A DNA stretch of 60,082 bases from JADJNY01 sp046349615 (GCA_046349615.1 JAXMBZ010000019.1:1-60082), one strand, 5' to 3'. Shown: positions 20,828 to 29,111, counted from the first letter of the stretch. A program made the numbers and translations. Notes: generated by a model from the sequence alone, not told the origin.

Positions 20828-22669
20828 GTGAACCCTCGCCCTCCGGTGCTTCCCCGGACGGAGCCGGGGCGTGGTCGAGCGCGTGCGTGCGTCGGCTTGC
20901 TCCTCGTCCTCGCGCTCGCGCTCCGATTCGTCGGCCTCGACTTCCAGCTCCCCACGCGCGCGCCCGTCGACGAGCGCGTCTTCGTCGGGCAGACGCGCCT
21001 TTTCCGGGCCGACGTCGCGGAGCCGGAGCGCGAAGCGATCGCGGGCTACTACCCGCACCTCGTTTCGCGCGTCGCGGCGTGGACGCTGCCCGCGGAGGTG
21101 CGCGCGGCGGAGCCCGACTCGCGCTCGGACGCCGACGCGCTCGAGGACGAGCTCTGCGCCGCGGGCGAGCTCCATCTGCACGTGCGGCGCGTGATCGCGC
21201 TCCTCTCGCTGCTCGTCGTGCCCGCGACGTACTCGCTCGCGCGACGCTTCCTCGCGCGGCGCGACGCGCTCGTCGCGGCGGCGCTCGCGGCGACGAGCGT
21301 CGTCTTCACCTGGTACGCGCAGGAAGGTCGGCCGCACGCGGTCGTCGCGGCGTTCTCGGCGTGCGCGCTCGTCGCGTTCACGCGCGTCGCGGAGCGCGGG
21401 CGATGGCGCGACCACGCGTTCGCCGCGGCGTGCGTCGCGCTCGCGACGGCGGGCGGGCAGTTCGGACTGCTGCTCGCTCCGGCGTGGGGGCTCGCGCACT
21501 TTGCGCGGCCGCGCGGAGCGCGCGTGCGCGAACTCCCGCGGTTCGCCGCGTGCGCGCTCGCGTCGGCGCTCGCGGCGGCATTCGCGTATCCGTTCCTGGG
21601 CGTCGCGCCCGGGGGGGAGGAGCGCCCCGGGCACCACCTCTTCGGCGAGTACGCGGTCGGCGACTTCAACGCGGGGCTCGCGGGTTTCGCGCTGTTCGCG
21701 CGCAAGGCGTTCGCGTTCGAGCCGGTCCTCTCCGCGCTGATCGTCGTGTGCGCGTGTGCCGCGCTCGCGCGGCTAGTCGCGGCGCGCCGTCGAGCGCGGC
21801 CCTCCGAAATCCTCGCCACCCCCGTGCGGCGCGCGCGAGCGATCGTCGGAGTGCACGCGCTCGTCGCGTTCGGCGTGTGCGGCTACCTCGGCGCCGGACT
21901 GCCGCGGTATCAGCTCGCGCTCCTGCCCGCGGCGTGCGTCGTCGCGGCGAGCGGGCTCGCGCGGCTGCGCGGAAGCCGCGGTAGCGCGTCGACGTCCGAC
22001 GCGTTCGCGGCGACGATCCCATCGCCGCGCGACCCGTCGTCGCGCACTCCGCTGGCGCGCATCCGCGCTCGCGCCGCGTTTGCGGTCACGGCCCTCGTGC
22101 TCGTCGCGGAGACGGCGACGACCGCGCGAATCTCCTACGTCCGCGCCGCGGACGACACGGCGGAGCTCGCGGCCCGCGCCGTCGCGCGTGCGGTCGCCGA
22201 TCCCGACGCGCGCATCGGTCTGCCGCCCGCGCTCGACCTGCCGTTGCCGCGCACGCCAGAGGCGCTCGCGGCGGAGTCGCTCTCGGGGGCGAATCCCGTG
22301 CATCCCTGGATCGAGCGTCAGCTCGCCGCGCCGCGCGCGTGGCGGCGCGCGTACGACCTGCGCCCGTTCAGGGTCCAGGAGCTGACGGACGAGGCCGGGC
22401 GCGTGCACGATCCCGGCGATTGGATCGACCGGTGGGGGCTCGATTGGGTCGTCGTCGAGGTGTTCGCCACGCGTCTCGTGAAGCGGCTCCGCGCGGACCT
22501 CGCGGAGCGCGGCGAGCTCGTCGCGCGTTTCGCTCCGGGCGCGGGCGACGTGCCGTTCCTCGTGATCGACCAGGACGCGCCGCAGTTCGAGGACGGCCCG
22601 CTCTGGCTGCGCGTGTGGCGCGTCGAGCGCCTCGGCACGGTGATCGAGGTGTGGCGCGTCGAAGGGTGA
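20828..22669 (+). CDS. Polytopic membrane protein, ArnT/PMT (GT-C)-like
   Basis: A 613-residue protein with about ten hydrophobic segments across the first ~430 residues and a soluble C-terminal domain. The first loop contains PVDERVFVGQTRLF (acidic residue after the first membrane helix) and the second hydrophobic segment is followed by TWYAQEGRPHAVVAAF, a layout found in GT-C glycosyltransferases of the dolichyl/undecaprenyl-phosphate-sugar type. I infer a lipid-linked-sugar-dependent transferase, with acceptor unknown. The GTG start at 20828 gives VNPRPP and a first helix at ~25; the earlier start at 20792 adds Arg-rich sequence. A direct repeat TGCAACGAA occurs twice in the ~100 bp upstream. 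Confidence 0.7.
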   Translation: MNPRPPVLPRTEPGRGRARACVGLLLVLALALRFVGLDFQLPTRAPVDERVFVGQTRLFRADVAEPEREAIAGYYPHLVSRVAAWTLPAEVRAAEPDSRSDADALEDELCAAGELHLHVRRVIALLSLLVVPATYSLARRFLARRDALVAAALAATSVVFTWYAQEGRPHAVVAAFSACALVAFTRVAERGRWRDHAFAAACVALATAGGQFGLLLAPAWGLAHFARPRGARVRELPRFAACALASALAAAFAYPFLGVAPGGEERPGHHLFGEYAVGDFNAGLAGFALFARKAFAFEPVLSALIVVCACAALARLVAARRRARPSEILATPVRRARAIVGVHALVAFGVCGYLGAGLPRYQLALLPAACVVAASGLARLRGSRGSASTSDAFAATIPSPRDPSSRTPLARIRARAAFAVTALVLVAETATTARISYVRAADDTAELAARAVARAVADPDARIGLPPALDLPLPRTPEALAAESLSGANPVHPWIERQLAAPRAWRRAYDLRPFRVQELTDEAGRVHDPGDWIDRWGLDWVVVEVFATRLVKRLRADLAERGELVARFAPGAGDVPFLVIDQDAPQFEDGPLWLRVWRVERLGTVIEVWRVEG

Positions 22670-22847
22670 CGAGAGCGCCGCGCTCCGCGCACGTCGAGCG
22701 CGTTCCCCTCTGCGAGCGCCGACGGATCACAGCACGCACTCGCTCCTTCCGCGAGCGACGACCGTCGCAGCACGCCCTCGCTCAATCGGGACCCCGACCC
22801 GGCCGTCGAGGGCGGTGGGGGCGACCGCCGCGGCACCTCCCAACGGT

Positions 22848-22876
22848 ACGAAACCAAACCCAAGGTTTGGAATCGT
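22848..22876 (+). promoter_or_regulatory. Operator-like palindrome 1 of the AbiE locus
   Basis: A 29-bp element with left half ACGAAACCAAACC and right half GGTTTGGAATCGT; its core is a perfect inverted repeat CCAAACC-CAA-GGTTTGG. It recurs at 22900, 52 bp downstream (about five helical turns). AbiEi antitoxins are known to repress their own operon by binding paired inverted repeats, which is the likely role here. Confidence 0.65.
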
Positions 22877-22899
22877 GTCGGGTCGGCGTGCTCCGTTGC

Positions 22900-22928
22900 A
22901 CGAAACTAAACTTATGGTTACCTTTCGT
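22900..22928 (+). promoter_or_regulatory. Operator-like palindrome 2 of the AbiE locus
   Basis: A second 29-bp copy, left half ACGAAACTAAACT and right half GGTTACCTTTCGT, ending 2 bp before the ATG of the antitoxin gene. It shares outer arms CGAAA/TTTCG and the GGTT core with the copy at 22848. It overlaps TTGCAC (22897-22902) and TACCTT (22919-22924) spaced by 16 bp; if these are the promoter the mRNA would be nearly leaderless. Confidence 0.6.
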
Positions 22929-22930
22929 GC

Positions 22931-23518
22931 ATGATCGAGCCCGGCCCGACCCCCGCTCCGGACTGGAACCGCCTGTACGCCACGGCGGCGGCCCAGGAGG
23001 GCGCCTTCACCACTCGCCAGGCTGCGGAGGCCGGGTACTCGTCGCAGCTCCTTCAGAAGCACCTGCGCGCCGGCCGCGTGGTCCGCACGTGCCGCGGCAT
23101 CTACCGACTGGTGCACTTCCCCGCGGGAGAGCACGAAGACCTCGTGATCGTGTGGCTGTGGTCCGAACACGCCGGGGTCTTCTCGCATGCGACGGCTCTC
23201 GCCCTCCACGGGCTCTCGGACGCGCTCCCCGCGCGGATGCACCTCTCCCTCCCGCGGGCTTGGCGCACGCGGCGCCTCCGGGTCCCCGCCGACGTCGTGC
23301 TCCACCACGCCGACGTCGCGCCCGAGGAACGCGCCTGGTTCGGTCCGGTGCCGGCGACCAGCGCGGCGCGCTCGCTCGCCGACTGCGCGCGCGATGGGTT
23401 CCCGCCGGATCTCCTTCGGCAGGCGGCGCACGCGGCGCTGCGCCGGGGGCTCGTGACCGAGGCCGAGCTCGGCGCCGTGGAGGACGCGCTCCGACCCTTC
23501 GGAGGACTCGGCGCGTGA
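22931..23518 (+). CDS. abiEi: AbiEi-type antitoxin (type IV toxin-antitoxin)
   Basis: A 195-residue protein. The N-terminal ~60 residues form a winged-helix domain (GAFTTRQAAEAGYSSQLLQKHL, RAGRVVRTCRGIYRL) typical of AbiEi/transcriptional-regulator antitoxins; the rest (VFSHATALALHGLSD, LHHADVAPEERAWFGPVPATS) is the C-terminal AbiEi domain. The protein is expected to neutralise the toxin indirectly and to repress its own promoter at the two palindromes just upstream. It overlaps the next gene by 4 bp (GTGA), the usual antitoxin-first arrangement. The upstream sequence is locally AT-rich compared with surroundings, which fits an acquired module. Confidence 0.85.
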   Translation: MIEPGPTPAPDWNRLYATAAAQEGAFTTRQAAEAGYSSQLLQKHLRAGRVVRTCRGIYRLVHFPAGEHEDLVIVWLWSEHAGVFSHATALALHGLSDALPARMHLSLPRAWRTRRLRVPADVVLHHADVAPEERAWFGPVPATSAARSLADCARDGFPPDLLRQAAHAALRRGLVTEAELGAVEDALRPFGGLGA

Positions 23519-24411
23519 GCGCGCGCGGCTACTCCTCGCCCGCGGCGTTCAAGGAGGCGCTCGAGCAACGCCTGCGCTCGAGCGCTGGGCCGGGAGGCGA
23601 ATTCGCACGGCGGCGGCAGCTCCTCGTCTTCGAGCGCTTCCTCGCCCGCGTCGTGGACGTGTTCGGCGACGCCGTGGTGCTCAAGGGCGGTCTCGTGCTC
23701 GAGCTCCGGCTCGCGCGGGCGCGAACGACGAGAGACGTCGACCTGCGGATGACCGGCTCGCCGCAGCAGGTCCTCGCGCGGCTGCAGCAGGCTGCGCGCC
23801 GCGACCTCGGCGACTTCCTCACCTTCGAAATCGGTCCAGACGCCGCGCATCCGGAGATCCAGAGCGATGGAATGCCGTACGACGGCCTGCGCGTTCGCGC
23901 CGAGTGCAAGCTGGCCGGCCGCCGCTTCGCCCAACCGTTCGGGGTCGACGTGGCGTTCGGCGACCCGATCCTCGGCGATCCGGAAAGCGTCACCGCGCCG
24001 GACACGCTCGCGTTCGCGGGGATCGCGCCGCCCAGGCTCCGGCTGTGTCCGATCGAGACGCACATCGCCGAGAAGCTGCACGCGTACACGCTGCCACGCG
24101 CGCGGCCGAACTCCCGCGTGAAGGACCTTCCGGACATCGCTCTCCTCGCGACCGCACAACTCATCGAAGGGGCGCGCCTGCGGCGAGCTCTGGAGCAGAC
24201 CTTCGACTTCCGCGGGACCCACGCGCTTCCCACCGTGCTTCCCGCGCCTCCGCAGACGTGGGACGTGCCGTACGCGACGATCGCGCGTGAGGATCGCCTC
24301 GCCTGGACGACGCTCGCGGACGTCGCACGGGCGGCGAAGCAGTTCCTCGATCCGGTGCTGTCGGGGGAGCACGATGTGGCCTGGCGTCCCGAGCGTTGGA
24401 GCTGGGGATGA
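23515..24411 (+). CDS. abiEii: AbiEii-type nucleotidyltransferase toxin
   Basis: A 298-residue member of the AbiEii/AbiGii nucleotidyltransferase family. The polymerase-beta-like motif is seen in VLKGGLVLELRL followed by ARTTRDVDLRM (acidic pair of the active site) and then FGVDVAFGDP; the downstream PIETHIAEKLHAY and RVKDLPDIALL (Lys and Asp) are the other conserved family motifs. AbiEii proteins act as GTP/NTP-dependent toxins that modify a cellular target such as tRNA, halting growth, and confer phage defence. All motifs look intact, so the toxin is probably active. The GTG start at 23515 overlaps the antitoxin stop. Confidence 0.88.
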   Translation: MSARGYSSPAAFKEALEQRLRSSAGPGGEFARRRQLLVFERFLARVVDVFGDAVVLKGGLVLELRLARARTTRDVDLRMTGSPQQVLARLQQAARRDLGDFLTFEIGPDAAHPEIQSDGMPYDGLRVRAECKLAGRRFAQPFGVDVAFGDPILGDPESVTAPDTLAFAGIAPPRLRLCPIETHIAEKLHAYTLPRARPNSRVKDLPDIALLATAQLIEGARLRRALEQTFDFRGTHALPTVLPAPPQTWDVPYATIAREDRLAWTTLADVARAAKQFLDPVLSGEHDVAWRPERWSWG

Positions 24412-24552
24412 CGCCGGGAACTCCCTCCTCCGTGTGACCCCTTCCGAGGCGAAGCCCCGTTCGCGGGCGAGCGGCGGTGGTCCTTGCGCTCGCGCTCGGG
24501 CGGAGGCCGCGACCGGGGCGCGAGCGGCGTCGGGACGCTCCTCGACCGTGCG

Positions 24553-24581
24553 TTGACGATCGCGCGAGCCTCAGCTACCTT
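24553..24581 (+). promoter_or_regulatory. Sigma-70-type promoter for glmU
   Basis: TTGACG (24553-24558), 17-bp spacer, TACCTT (24576-24581), about 95 bp upstream of glmU. Good match to the vegetative consensus. Confidence 0.6.
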
Positions 24582-24675
24582 CTTCGCCCCTTTCTGCGTG
24601 GGCGGGCCCCCGGGGACTGCCGCAAACCATCCGCATGAAGCCCTTCCAGCACCCTTCCTCCTCGTGGAGGCTCCG

Positions 24676-25989
24676 ATGAGCGTTCCCGCGTCCGCGCCCG
24701 TGCGCGCCGACAGCGTCGTGATCCTCGCGGCGGGCCTCGGGAAGCGCATGCGGTCGGCGCGGCCCAAGGTGCTGCACCCGCTCTGCGGGCGCACGATGCT
24801 CGAGTGGGTGCTCGACCAGGCGCTCGCGCTCGAGCCCGCGCGCATCGTCGTCGTCGTCGGGCACGGCGCGGCGGAGGTCGAGGCGTCGCTCGCGAAGCAC
24901 CCGGCCGCCGCGAAACTCGTCTTCGTGAAGCAGGAGCCGCAGCTCGGCACCGGGCACGCGCTCCAGTGCTGCCTCCCGGCGCTCGGCGCCGATCCCGGCC
25001 GCACGGTCGTCCTCTACGGCGACATGCCGCTCCTGCGCGCCGAGAGCGTGCGCGCGCTCGTCGCGGCGCAGGAACCGGGCGGGCTCGCGCTCCTGACCGC
25101 GATCTTCGACGCGCCGCGCGGCTTCGGCCGCATCGTGCGCGATCCGAAGACGAAGTCGGTCGCGCGCATCGTCGAGGAGAAGGACTGCACGCGCGAGGAG
25201 CGCGAGATCGACGAGGTCAACCTCGGCGTCTACTGCTTCGACGGACGCGGGCTCGTCCAGGCGCTGCCGCGCCTCTCGAACGACAACGCGCAGAAGGAGT
25301 ACTACCTCACGGACGTACTCGCGATGTTCGTCGCCGAGAAGCGCCCCGTGACGTCCGTCGAGCTCGAGGACGCGGCCGAAGGCATCGGCGTGAACACGCT
25401 CGCGCAGCTCTCCGAGGCGCGCGCGGAGCTCCAGTGGCGGATCCTCGAGGGCCACCTCGAGAACGGCGTCTACATCGAAGATCCCGCGTCGACCTACGTC
25501 GACCACGGCGTCGAGATCGGCGCGGGGACGAAGCTCCTCCCGTGCACCGTCATCCGCTCCGGCGTGAAGATCGGCGCGGGCTGCGAGGTCGGGCCGTTCA
25601 CGCAGCTGCGCCCGGGCACCGTGCTCGAAGACGGCGCCGAGGTCGGCAACTTCACCGAGTGCAAGAACTCGCGGATCGGCAAGCACACCAAGGCGAAGCA
25701 CCTCGCCTACATCGGCGACGCGACGCTCGGCGCGAACGTCAACGTCGGCGCGGGGACGATCTTCGCGAACTACGACGGCAAGGCGAAGCACAAGAGCGTC
25801 GTCGAGGACGGCGCCTTCCTCGGCAGCGGCACGGTCATCGTCGCGCCGAACACGATCGGAGCGCGCTCGACCACGGGCGCCGGCGCCGTCGTCACCAAGA
25901 ACTCCAACGTGGGCGCGTCCCAGGTCTGGATCGGAGTGCCCGCGAAGCGTTGGGTCCTGCGCGACGGCGACAGGACGCCGAGGAGCTGA
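24676..25989 (+). CDS. glmU: Bifunctional N-acetylglucosamine-1-phosphate uridyltransferase / glucosamine-1-phosphate acetyltransferase
   Basis: A 437-residue cytosolic enzyme that makes UDP-GlcNAc for peptidoglycan and lipid A. The N-terminal pyrophosphorylase domain has LAAGLGKRMRSARPKVLHP, QLGTGHAL, LYGDMPLL and EVNLGVYCF. The C-terminal half is a left-handed beta-helix of hexapeptide repeats (IGAGTKLLPCTVIRSG to VGAGAVVTKNSNVG) with the acetyltransferase signature YDGKAKHKS (catalytic His). The ATG at 24676 has GGAGG five bases upstream (24666-24670). The order glmU-prs-rplY(ctc)-pth matches the classic gcaD-prs-ctc-spoVC arrangement of Bacillus. It feeds lpxA at 36356. Confidence 0.96.
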   Translation: MSVPASAPVRADSVVILAAGLGKRMRSARPKVLHPLCGRTMLEWVLDQALALEPARIVVVVGHGAAEVEASLAKHPAAAKLVFVKQEPQLGTGHALQCCLPALGADPGRTVVLYGDMPLLRAESVRALVAAQEPGGLALLTAIFDAPRGFGRIVRDPKTKSVARIVEEKDCTREEREIDEVNLGVYCFDGRGLVQALPRLSNDNAQKEYYLTDVLAMFVAEKRPVTSVELEDAAEGIGVNTLAQLSEARAELQWRILEGHLENGVYIEDPASTYVDHGVEIGAGTKLLPCTVIRSGVKIGAGCEVGPFTQLRPGTVLEDGAEVGNFTECKNSRIGKHTKAKHLAYIGDATLGANVNVGAGTIFANYDGKAKHKSVVEDGAFLGSGTVIVAPNTIGARSTTGAGAVVTKNSNVGASQVWIGVPAKRWVLRDGDRTPRS

Positions 25990-25991
25990 CC

Positions 25992-26951
25992 ATGCCCGCC
26001 TACAGCGAGAAGATCACCCTGATCGCCGGCAACGCGCACCCCGCGCTCGCCCAGGCGATCTCGCGTCACCTGTCCGTGCCGCTCGCCGCGACGCACAGCG
26101 CGCGCTTCCCCGACGGCGAGATGGACATCAAGGTCAACGACGACCTGCGCGGCACGGACTGCTTCGTGATCCAGCCGACGTGCCCGCCGGTCAACGACAA
26201 CTGGATCGAGCTGCTCCTGCTGCTCGACACGCTGCGCCGCGCGAGCGCGGGCCGCATCACGGCCGTGCTGCCGTACTACGGCTACGCGCGCAAGGACAGG
26301 AAGGACGAAGGGCGCGTCCCGATCAGCGCCAAGGTCGTCGCGAACACGCTGATCAGCTGCGGCGCGGAGCGCATCCTCGCGCTCGACATGCACGCGCCGC
26401 AGATCCAGGGCTTCTTCGACGTGCCCGTCGACCACATGTACGCGAAGCCGGTGTTGATGGACGCGATCGAGCGCCTCGACATCGAGGACCCGATGATCGT
26501 CAGCCCCGACGTCGGCGGCATCAAGATGGCCCGCTCCTACGCGAAGGCCCTGAACAACGCCGACCTCGCGATCGTCGACAAGCGCCGCATCTCCGGCTCG
26601 CAGATCGCGGTCGAGCACGTCATCGGCGACGTCGAGGGCCGCAACGTCGTGATCGTGGACGACATGATCTCGACCGGCGGCTCGATCGCGGAAGCGGCGC
26701 GCATCGTCCGCAAGGCGGGCGCGCGCTCCGTCGTGATCGCCGTCACGCACGGCATCCTCTGCGGGAACGCGGTGGAGCGCCTCGACGCGGCGCCCATCGA
26801 CAAGATCCTGATCACCGACTCGGTTCCCCCGAAGGACGTGCGTCCGCGGAACCTCGAGATCGTCTCGATCGCGCCGCTCCTCGCGCGCGCGATCGTCAAC
26901 ATCCACCGGAACGAGTCGGTCAGTTCGTTGTTCGACGATTTCCCTGTGTAG
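25992..26951 (+). CDS. prs: Ribose-phosphate pyrophosphokinase
   Basis: A 319-residue enzyme that makes PRPP from ribose-5-phosphate and ATP for nucleotide, His, Trp and NAD synthesis. Motifs: RFPDGEMDIKVND near the N-terminus, YYGYARKDRKDEGRVPISAK (flexible catalytic loop), ALDMHAPQIQGFFDVPVDH (divalent-metal site) and the PRPP-binding loop VIVDDMISTGGSI. Only 2 bp separate it from glmU, so the two are co-transcribed. Length is standard for class I enzymes. Confidence 0.97.
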   Translation: MPAYSEKITLIAGNAHPALAQAISRHLSVPLAATHSARFPDGEMDIKVNDDLRGTDCFVIQPTCPPVNDNWIELLLLLDTLRRASAGRITAVLPYYGYARKDRKDEGRVPISAKVVANTLISCGAERILALDMHAPQIQGFFDVPVDHMYAKPVLMDAIERLDIEDPMIVSPDVGGIKMARSYAKALNNADLAIVDKRRISGSQIAVEHVIGDVEGRNVVIVDDMISTGGSIAEAARIVRKAGARSVVIAVTHGILCGNAVERLDAAPIDKILITDSVPPKDVRPRNLEIVSIAPLLARAIVNIHRNESVSSLFDDFPV

Positions 26952-26992
26952 CTCGCGCGTGCGAGCTTGGAACCATCCAGGAAGGAACCCCC

Positions 26993-27682
26993 ATGGCGAA
27001 GAGTGAAACCCTGAAAGGCGAGCTCCGACAGAAGGTCGGAAGCCGCCACGCCCGCAAGCTCCGTGCTGCCGGCAAGATCCCCGCGTACCTCGAGAACGAC
27101 GGCACGAACGGCCACCTCGACATCGCGATCGACCGTCACGAGTTCCTCGCGACGCGCCGGCACCACACCCACCTCTACGACATCGAGGTCGGCGGCAAGA
27201 CGGAGACGGCGATCGTCCACGCTCTCGCCTGGGATGCGTTCGGCGACGAGATCCAGCACGTCGAGTTCAAGCGCGTCCGTCGCGACGTGAAGACGGAGAT
27301 GGAAGTCGAACTCGAGTTCCGCGGCCACCCGAAGGGCGGCATGCTGAACCACCTCATCACGCACGTCACCGTGCGCTGCCTCCCGATGGACATCCCGGAT
27401 GGGATCGAGGTCAACGTCGCGGGCCTCGACGTCGGCGGTGTGGTGCTCGCGAAGGATCTCGCGCTCCCGAAGGGCGTCGAGCTCGTCAAGCCGACCAGCG
27501 AGTTCAAGGTCGCGGTCGTCGTCCTCGCGAAGGTCGACGTCCCGGCGGCGGCGGCCACCGAGGCTCCGGCCGAGGGCGGCACGGTCGCTGCGGCTTCTGC
27601 GACTCCGGCGGCGGGCGCGGCGGCTCCGGCCGGCGCGAAGGCCGCGGCTCCCGCGAAGGACGAGAAGCCCAAGAAGGGCTGA
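26993..27682 (+). CDS. rplY: 50S ribosomal protein L25 / general stress protein Ctc
   Basis: A 229-residue CTC-type L25 that binds 5S rRNA. The N-terminal L25 domain begins MAKSETLKGELRQKVGSRHARKLRAAGKIPA; the C-terminal TL5/CTC beta domain runs from VEFKRVRRDVKTEMEVELEF to VVVLAKVDVP. A ~45-residue tail is made mainly of Ala, Pro, Gly and Lys and ends in KDEKPKKG. The ribosome-binding site AGGAAGGAA lies just upstream of the ATG at 26993. It is followed by a strong hairpin that should end the glmU-prs-rplY transcript. Confidence 0.95.
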   Translation: MAKSETLKGELRQKVGSRHARKLRAAGKIPAYLENDGTNGHLDIAIDRHEFLATRRHHTHLYDIEVGGKTETAIVHALAWDAFGDEIQHVEFKRVRRDVKTEMEVELEFRGHPKGGMLNHLITHVTVRCLPMDIPDGIEVNVAGLDVGGVVLAKDLALPKGVELVKPTSEFKVAVVVLAKVDVPAAAATEAPAEGGTVAAASATPAAGAAAPAGAKAAAPAKDEKPKKG

Positions 27683-27700
27683 TCCCGTTCCCCAACGAAC

Positions 27701-27741
27701 GCGAGGCGCTCCGGGACCCGACTTGCCCCGGGGCGCCTCGC
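27701..27741 (+). terminator. Hairpin terminator after rplY
   Basis: GCGAGGCGC-T-CCGGG (27701-27715) pairs with CCCGG-G-GCGCCTCGC (27727-27741), about 14 bp with one internal mismatch. The -35 of the pth promoter lies inside the loop and right arm, so terminator and promoter are nested. Confidence 0.65.
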
Positions 27742-27750
27742 CGCTAGAAT
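27723..27750 (+). promoter_or_regulatory. Promoter for pth-rpsF-rpsR-rplI
   Basis: TTGCCC (27723-27728), 16-bp spacer, TAGAAT (27745-27750), 31 bp upstream of the pth start. It overlaps the rplY hairpin. Confidence 0.55.
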
Positions 27751-27780
27751 GCTCGCCCTTCTCACGCAGAGGTGCCCGCC

Positions 27781-28395
27781 TTGAGGCTCGTCGTCGGACT
27801 CGGCAACCCCGGACCCGAATACGAGTGGACGCGGCACAACGTCGGCTTCCACGCGGTGGACGTCGTCGCTCGGCGCGCGAAGGTGCTCTTTGAAGCCGGC
27901 CGCAAGCTGGAGGGATGGAAGGGGAGAGGCGACTTCGAGTTCGCGCGCCTGGCGCGTCCGGACGCGATGCTCGTGAAGCCGCTCACCTACATGAACCTCT
28001 CCGGCGACGTGGTGGCCCCCCTCGCGCGGCATCTCGCGCTGACGCCCGATCGGATCCTCGTCGTCTACGACGACCTCGACCTCGAACTCGGCGTCAAGCG
28101 CCTGCGACCGCACGGCGGACCGGGCACCCACAACGGCATGCGCTCGCTCGTTCAACGCCTCGCGGCCGAGTATCCGGACCGGGAGAGGGGCTCGTTCCCT
28201 CGCCTGCGCATCGGAATCGGAAACGCGGGGACCGACGCGGCGCGCCATGTCCTCGGTCGATTCACCCCGAAGGAGCAGGTCGAGATCGAGATCGCCGTGG
28301 CCGAGGCCGCGGACGCGCTCCTCGACTGGCTCGCCACGGGCGACATCGACGGGTGCATGACGCGGTACCACAGCCGCTGGAACCCTGGGGTCTGA
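27781..28395 (+). CDS. pth: Peptidyl-tRNA hydrolase
   Basis: A 204-residue enzyme that releases peptides from stalled peptidyl-tRNA. Family residues: GLGNPGPEYEWTRHNVGF (Asn and catalytic His), KPLTYMNLSG (Asn), YDDLDLELG (Asp) and GGPGTHNGMRSL (Asn). I place the start at TTG 27781, because GAGGTG (27769-27774) is a near-perfect ribosome-binding site six bases away and LRLVVGLGNPG is the usual Pth beginning; a GTG at 27772 would start inside that site. The C-terminus is extended slightly relative to E. coli. It sits between rplY and rpsF as in many bacteria. Confidence 0.95.
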   Translation: MRLVVGLGNPGPEYEWTRHNVGFHAVDVVARRAKVLFEAGRKLEGWKGRGDFEFARLARPDAMLVKPLTYMNLSGDVVAPLARHLALTPDRILVVYDDLDLELGVKRLRPHGGPGTHNGMRSLVQRLAAEYPDRERGSFPRLRIGIGNAGTDAARHVLGRFTPKEQVEIEIAVAEAADALLDWLATGDIDGCMTRYHSRWNPGV

Positions 28396-28425
28396 CCACC
28401 CCGCATCATCCGACTGGAGACCTGT

Positions 28426-28887
28426 TTGACCACCCGTCTGTACGAAGCCATGTTCCTCCTCGACAACCAGATGGTGCGGGAGGACTGGAACAAGGCGAAG
28501 GCCGTCGCCCTCGACCTGTTCCAGAAGCACGGCGCGAAGGTGAAGACCGCGCGCCGCTGGGACGAGCGCAAGCTCGCCTACCCCATCCAGGGCAAGAAGC
28601 GCGCGACCTTCCTGCTCGCCTACGCCGAGATGGACAACGAGCACCTCGTCGCGTTCCGCCGCGACCTCGAGCTCAGCGAGCGCATCCTGCGCTACCTGCT
28701 GCTCCAGGTCGACAAGCTCCCCGAGGGCGAACTCGAGAAGGCCCAGGCCGAGAGCGCCGCCGACTTCGTCGTGCCCGCTCCGCCGCCCGACGACGCACCG
28801 GATCCGGAGAAGCCGGCCCCGGAGAAGCGTCCGGAAGACGACGTCCAAGTCCCTGACCTCGACCTCATGGCCGTGGAGGAGAACTGA
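28426..28887 (+). CDS. rpsF: 30S ribosomal protein S6
   Basis: A 153-residue S6 with the typical start TRLYEAMFLLDNQMV, the WDERKLAYPIQGKKRATFLLAY core and ERILRYLLL. The final ~45 residues are an acidic, Pro/Asp/Glu-rich tail, a common S6 extension (in E. coli glutamates are added post-translationally). It starts with TTG (28426), preceded by CTGGAGA. Only 2 bp separate it from rpsR; an ssb gene, often found between the two, is absent. Confidence 0.96.
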   Translation: MTTRLYEAMFLLDNQMVREDWNKAKAVALDLFQKHGAKVKTARRWDERKLAYPIQGKKRATFLLAYAEMDNEHLVAFRRDLELSERILRYLLLQVDKLPEGELEKAQAESAADFVVPAPPPDDAPDPEKPAPEKRPEDDVQVPDLDLMAVEEN

Positions 28888-28889
28888 TC

Positions 28890-29111
28890 ATGAGCAGCAG
28901 CCGCCGCGCTCCCGCTCCGCCGATCGCAGGCAAGAACTGCGACGACCCCATCCTCGACTACAAGGATGTGGACAACCTGCGCCGCTTCCTCACCGTCCAC
29001 GGCCAGATCCTGTCGCGCAAGCGCACGGGGTACTGCGCTCAGTGCCAGAAGGCGCTGAAGCAGGCCGTGAAGCGCGCCCGTCACGTCGGCCTCCTGCCCT
29101 TCGTGGGCTGA
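28890..29111 (+). CDS. rpsR: 30S ribosomal protein S18
   Basis: A 73-residue S18 that pairs with S6 on the 30S platform. Core motif: DYKDVDNLRRFLTVHGQILSRKRTG. It carries three cysteines (Cys17 and Cys49-x2-Cys52), resembling the metal-binding C+ class of S18 but with a single N-terminal Cys. Starts 2 bp after rpsF; rplI follows after 16 bp. Confidence 0.96.
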   Translation: MSSSRRAPAPPIAGKNCDDPILDYKDVDNLRRFLTVHGQILSRKRTGYCAQCQKALKQAVKRARHVGLLPFVG

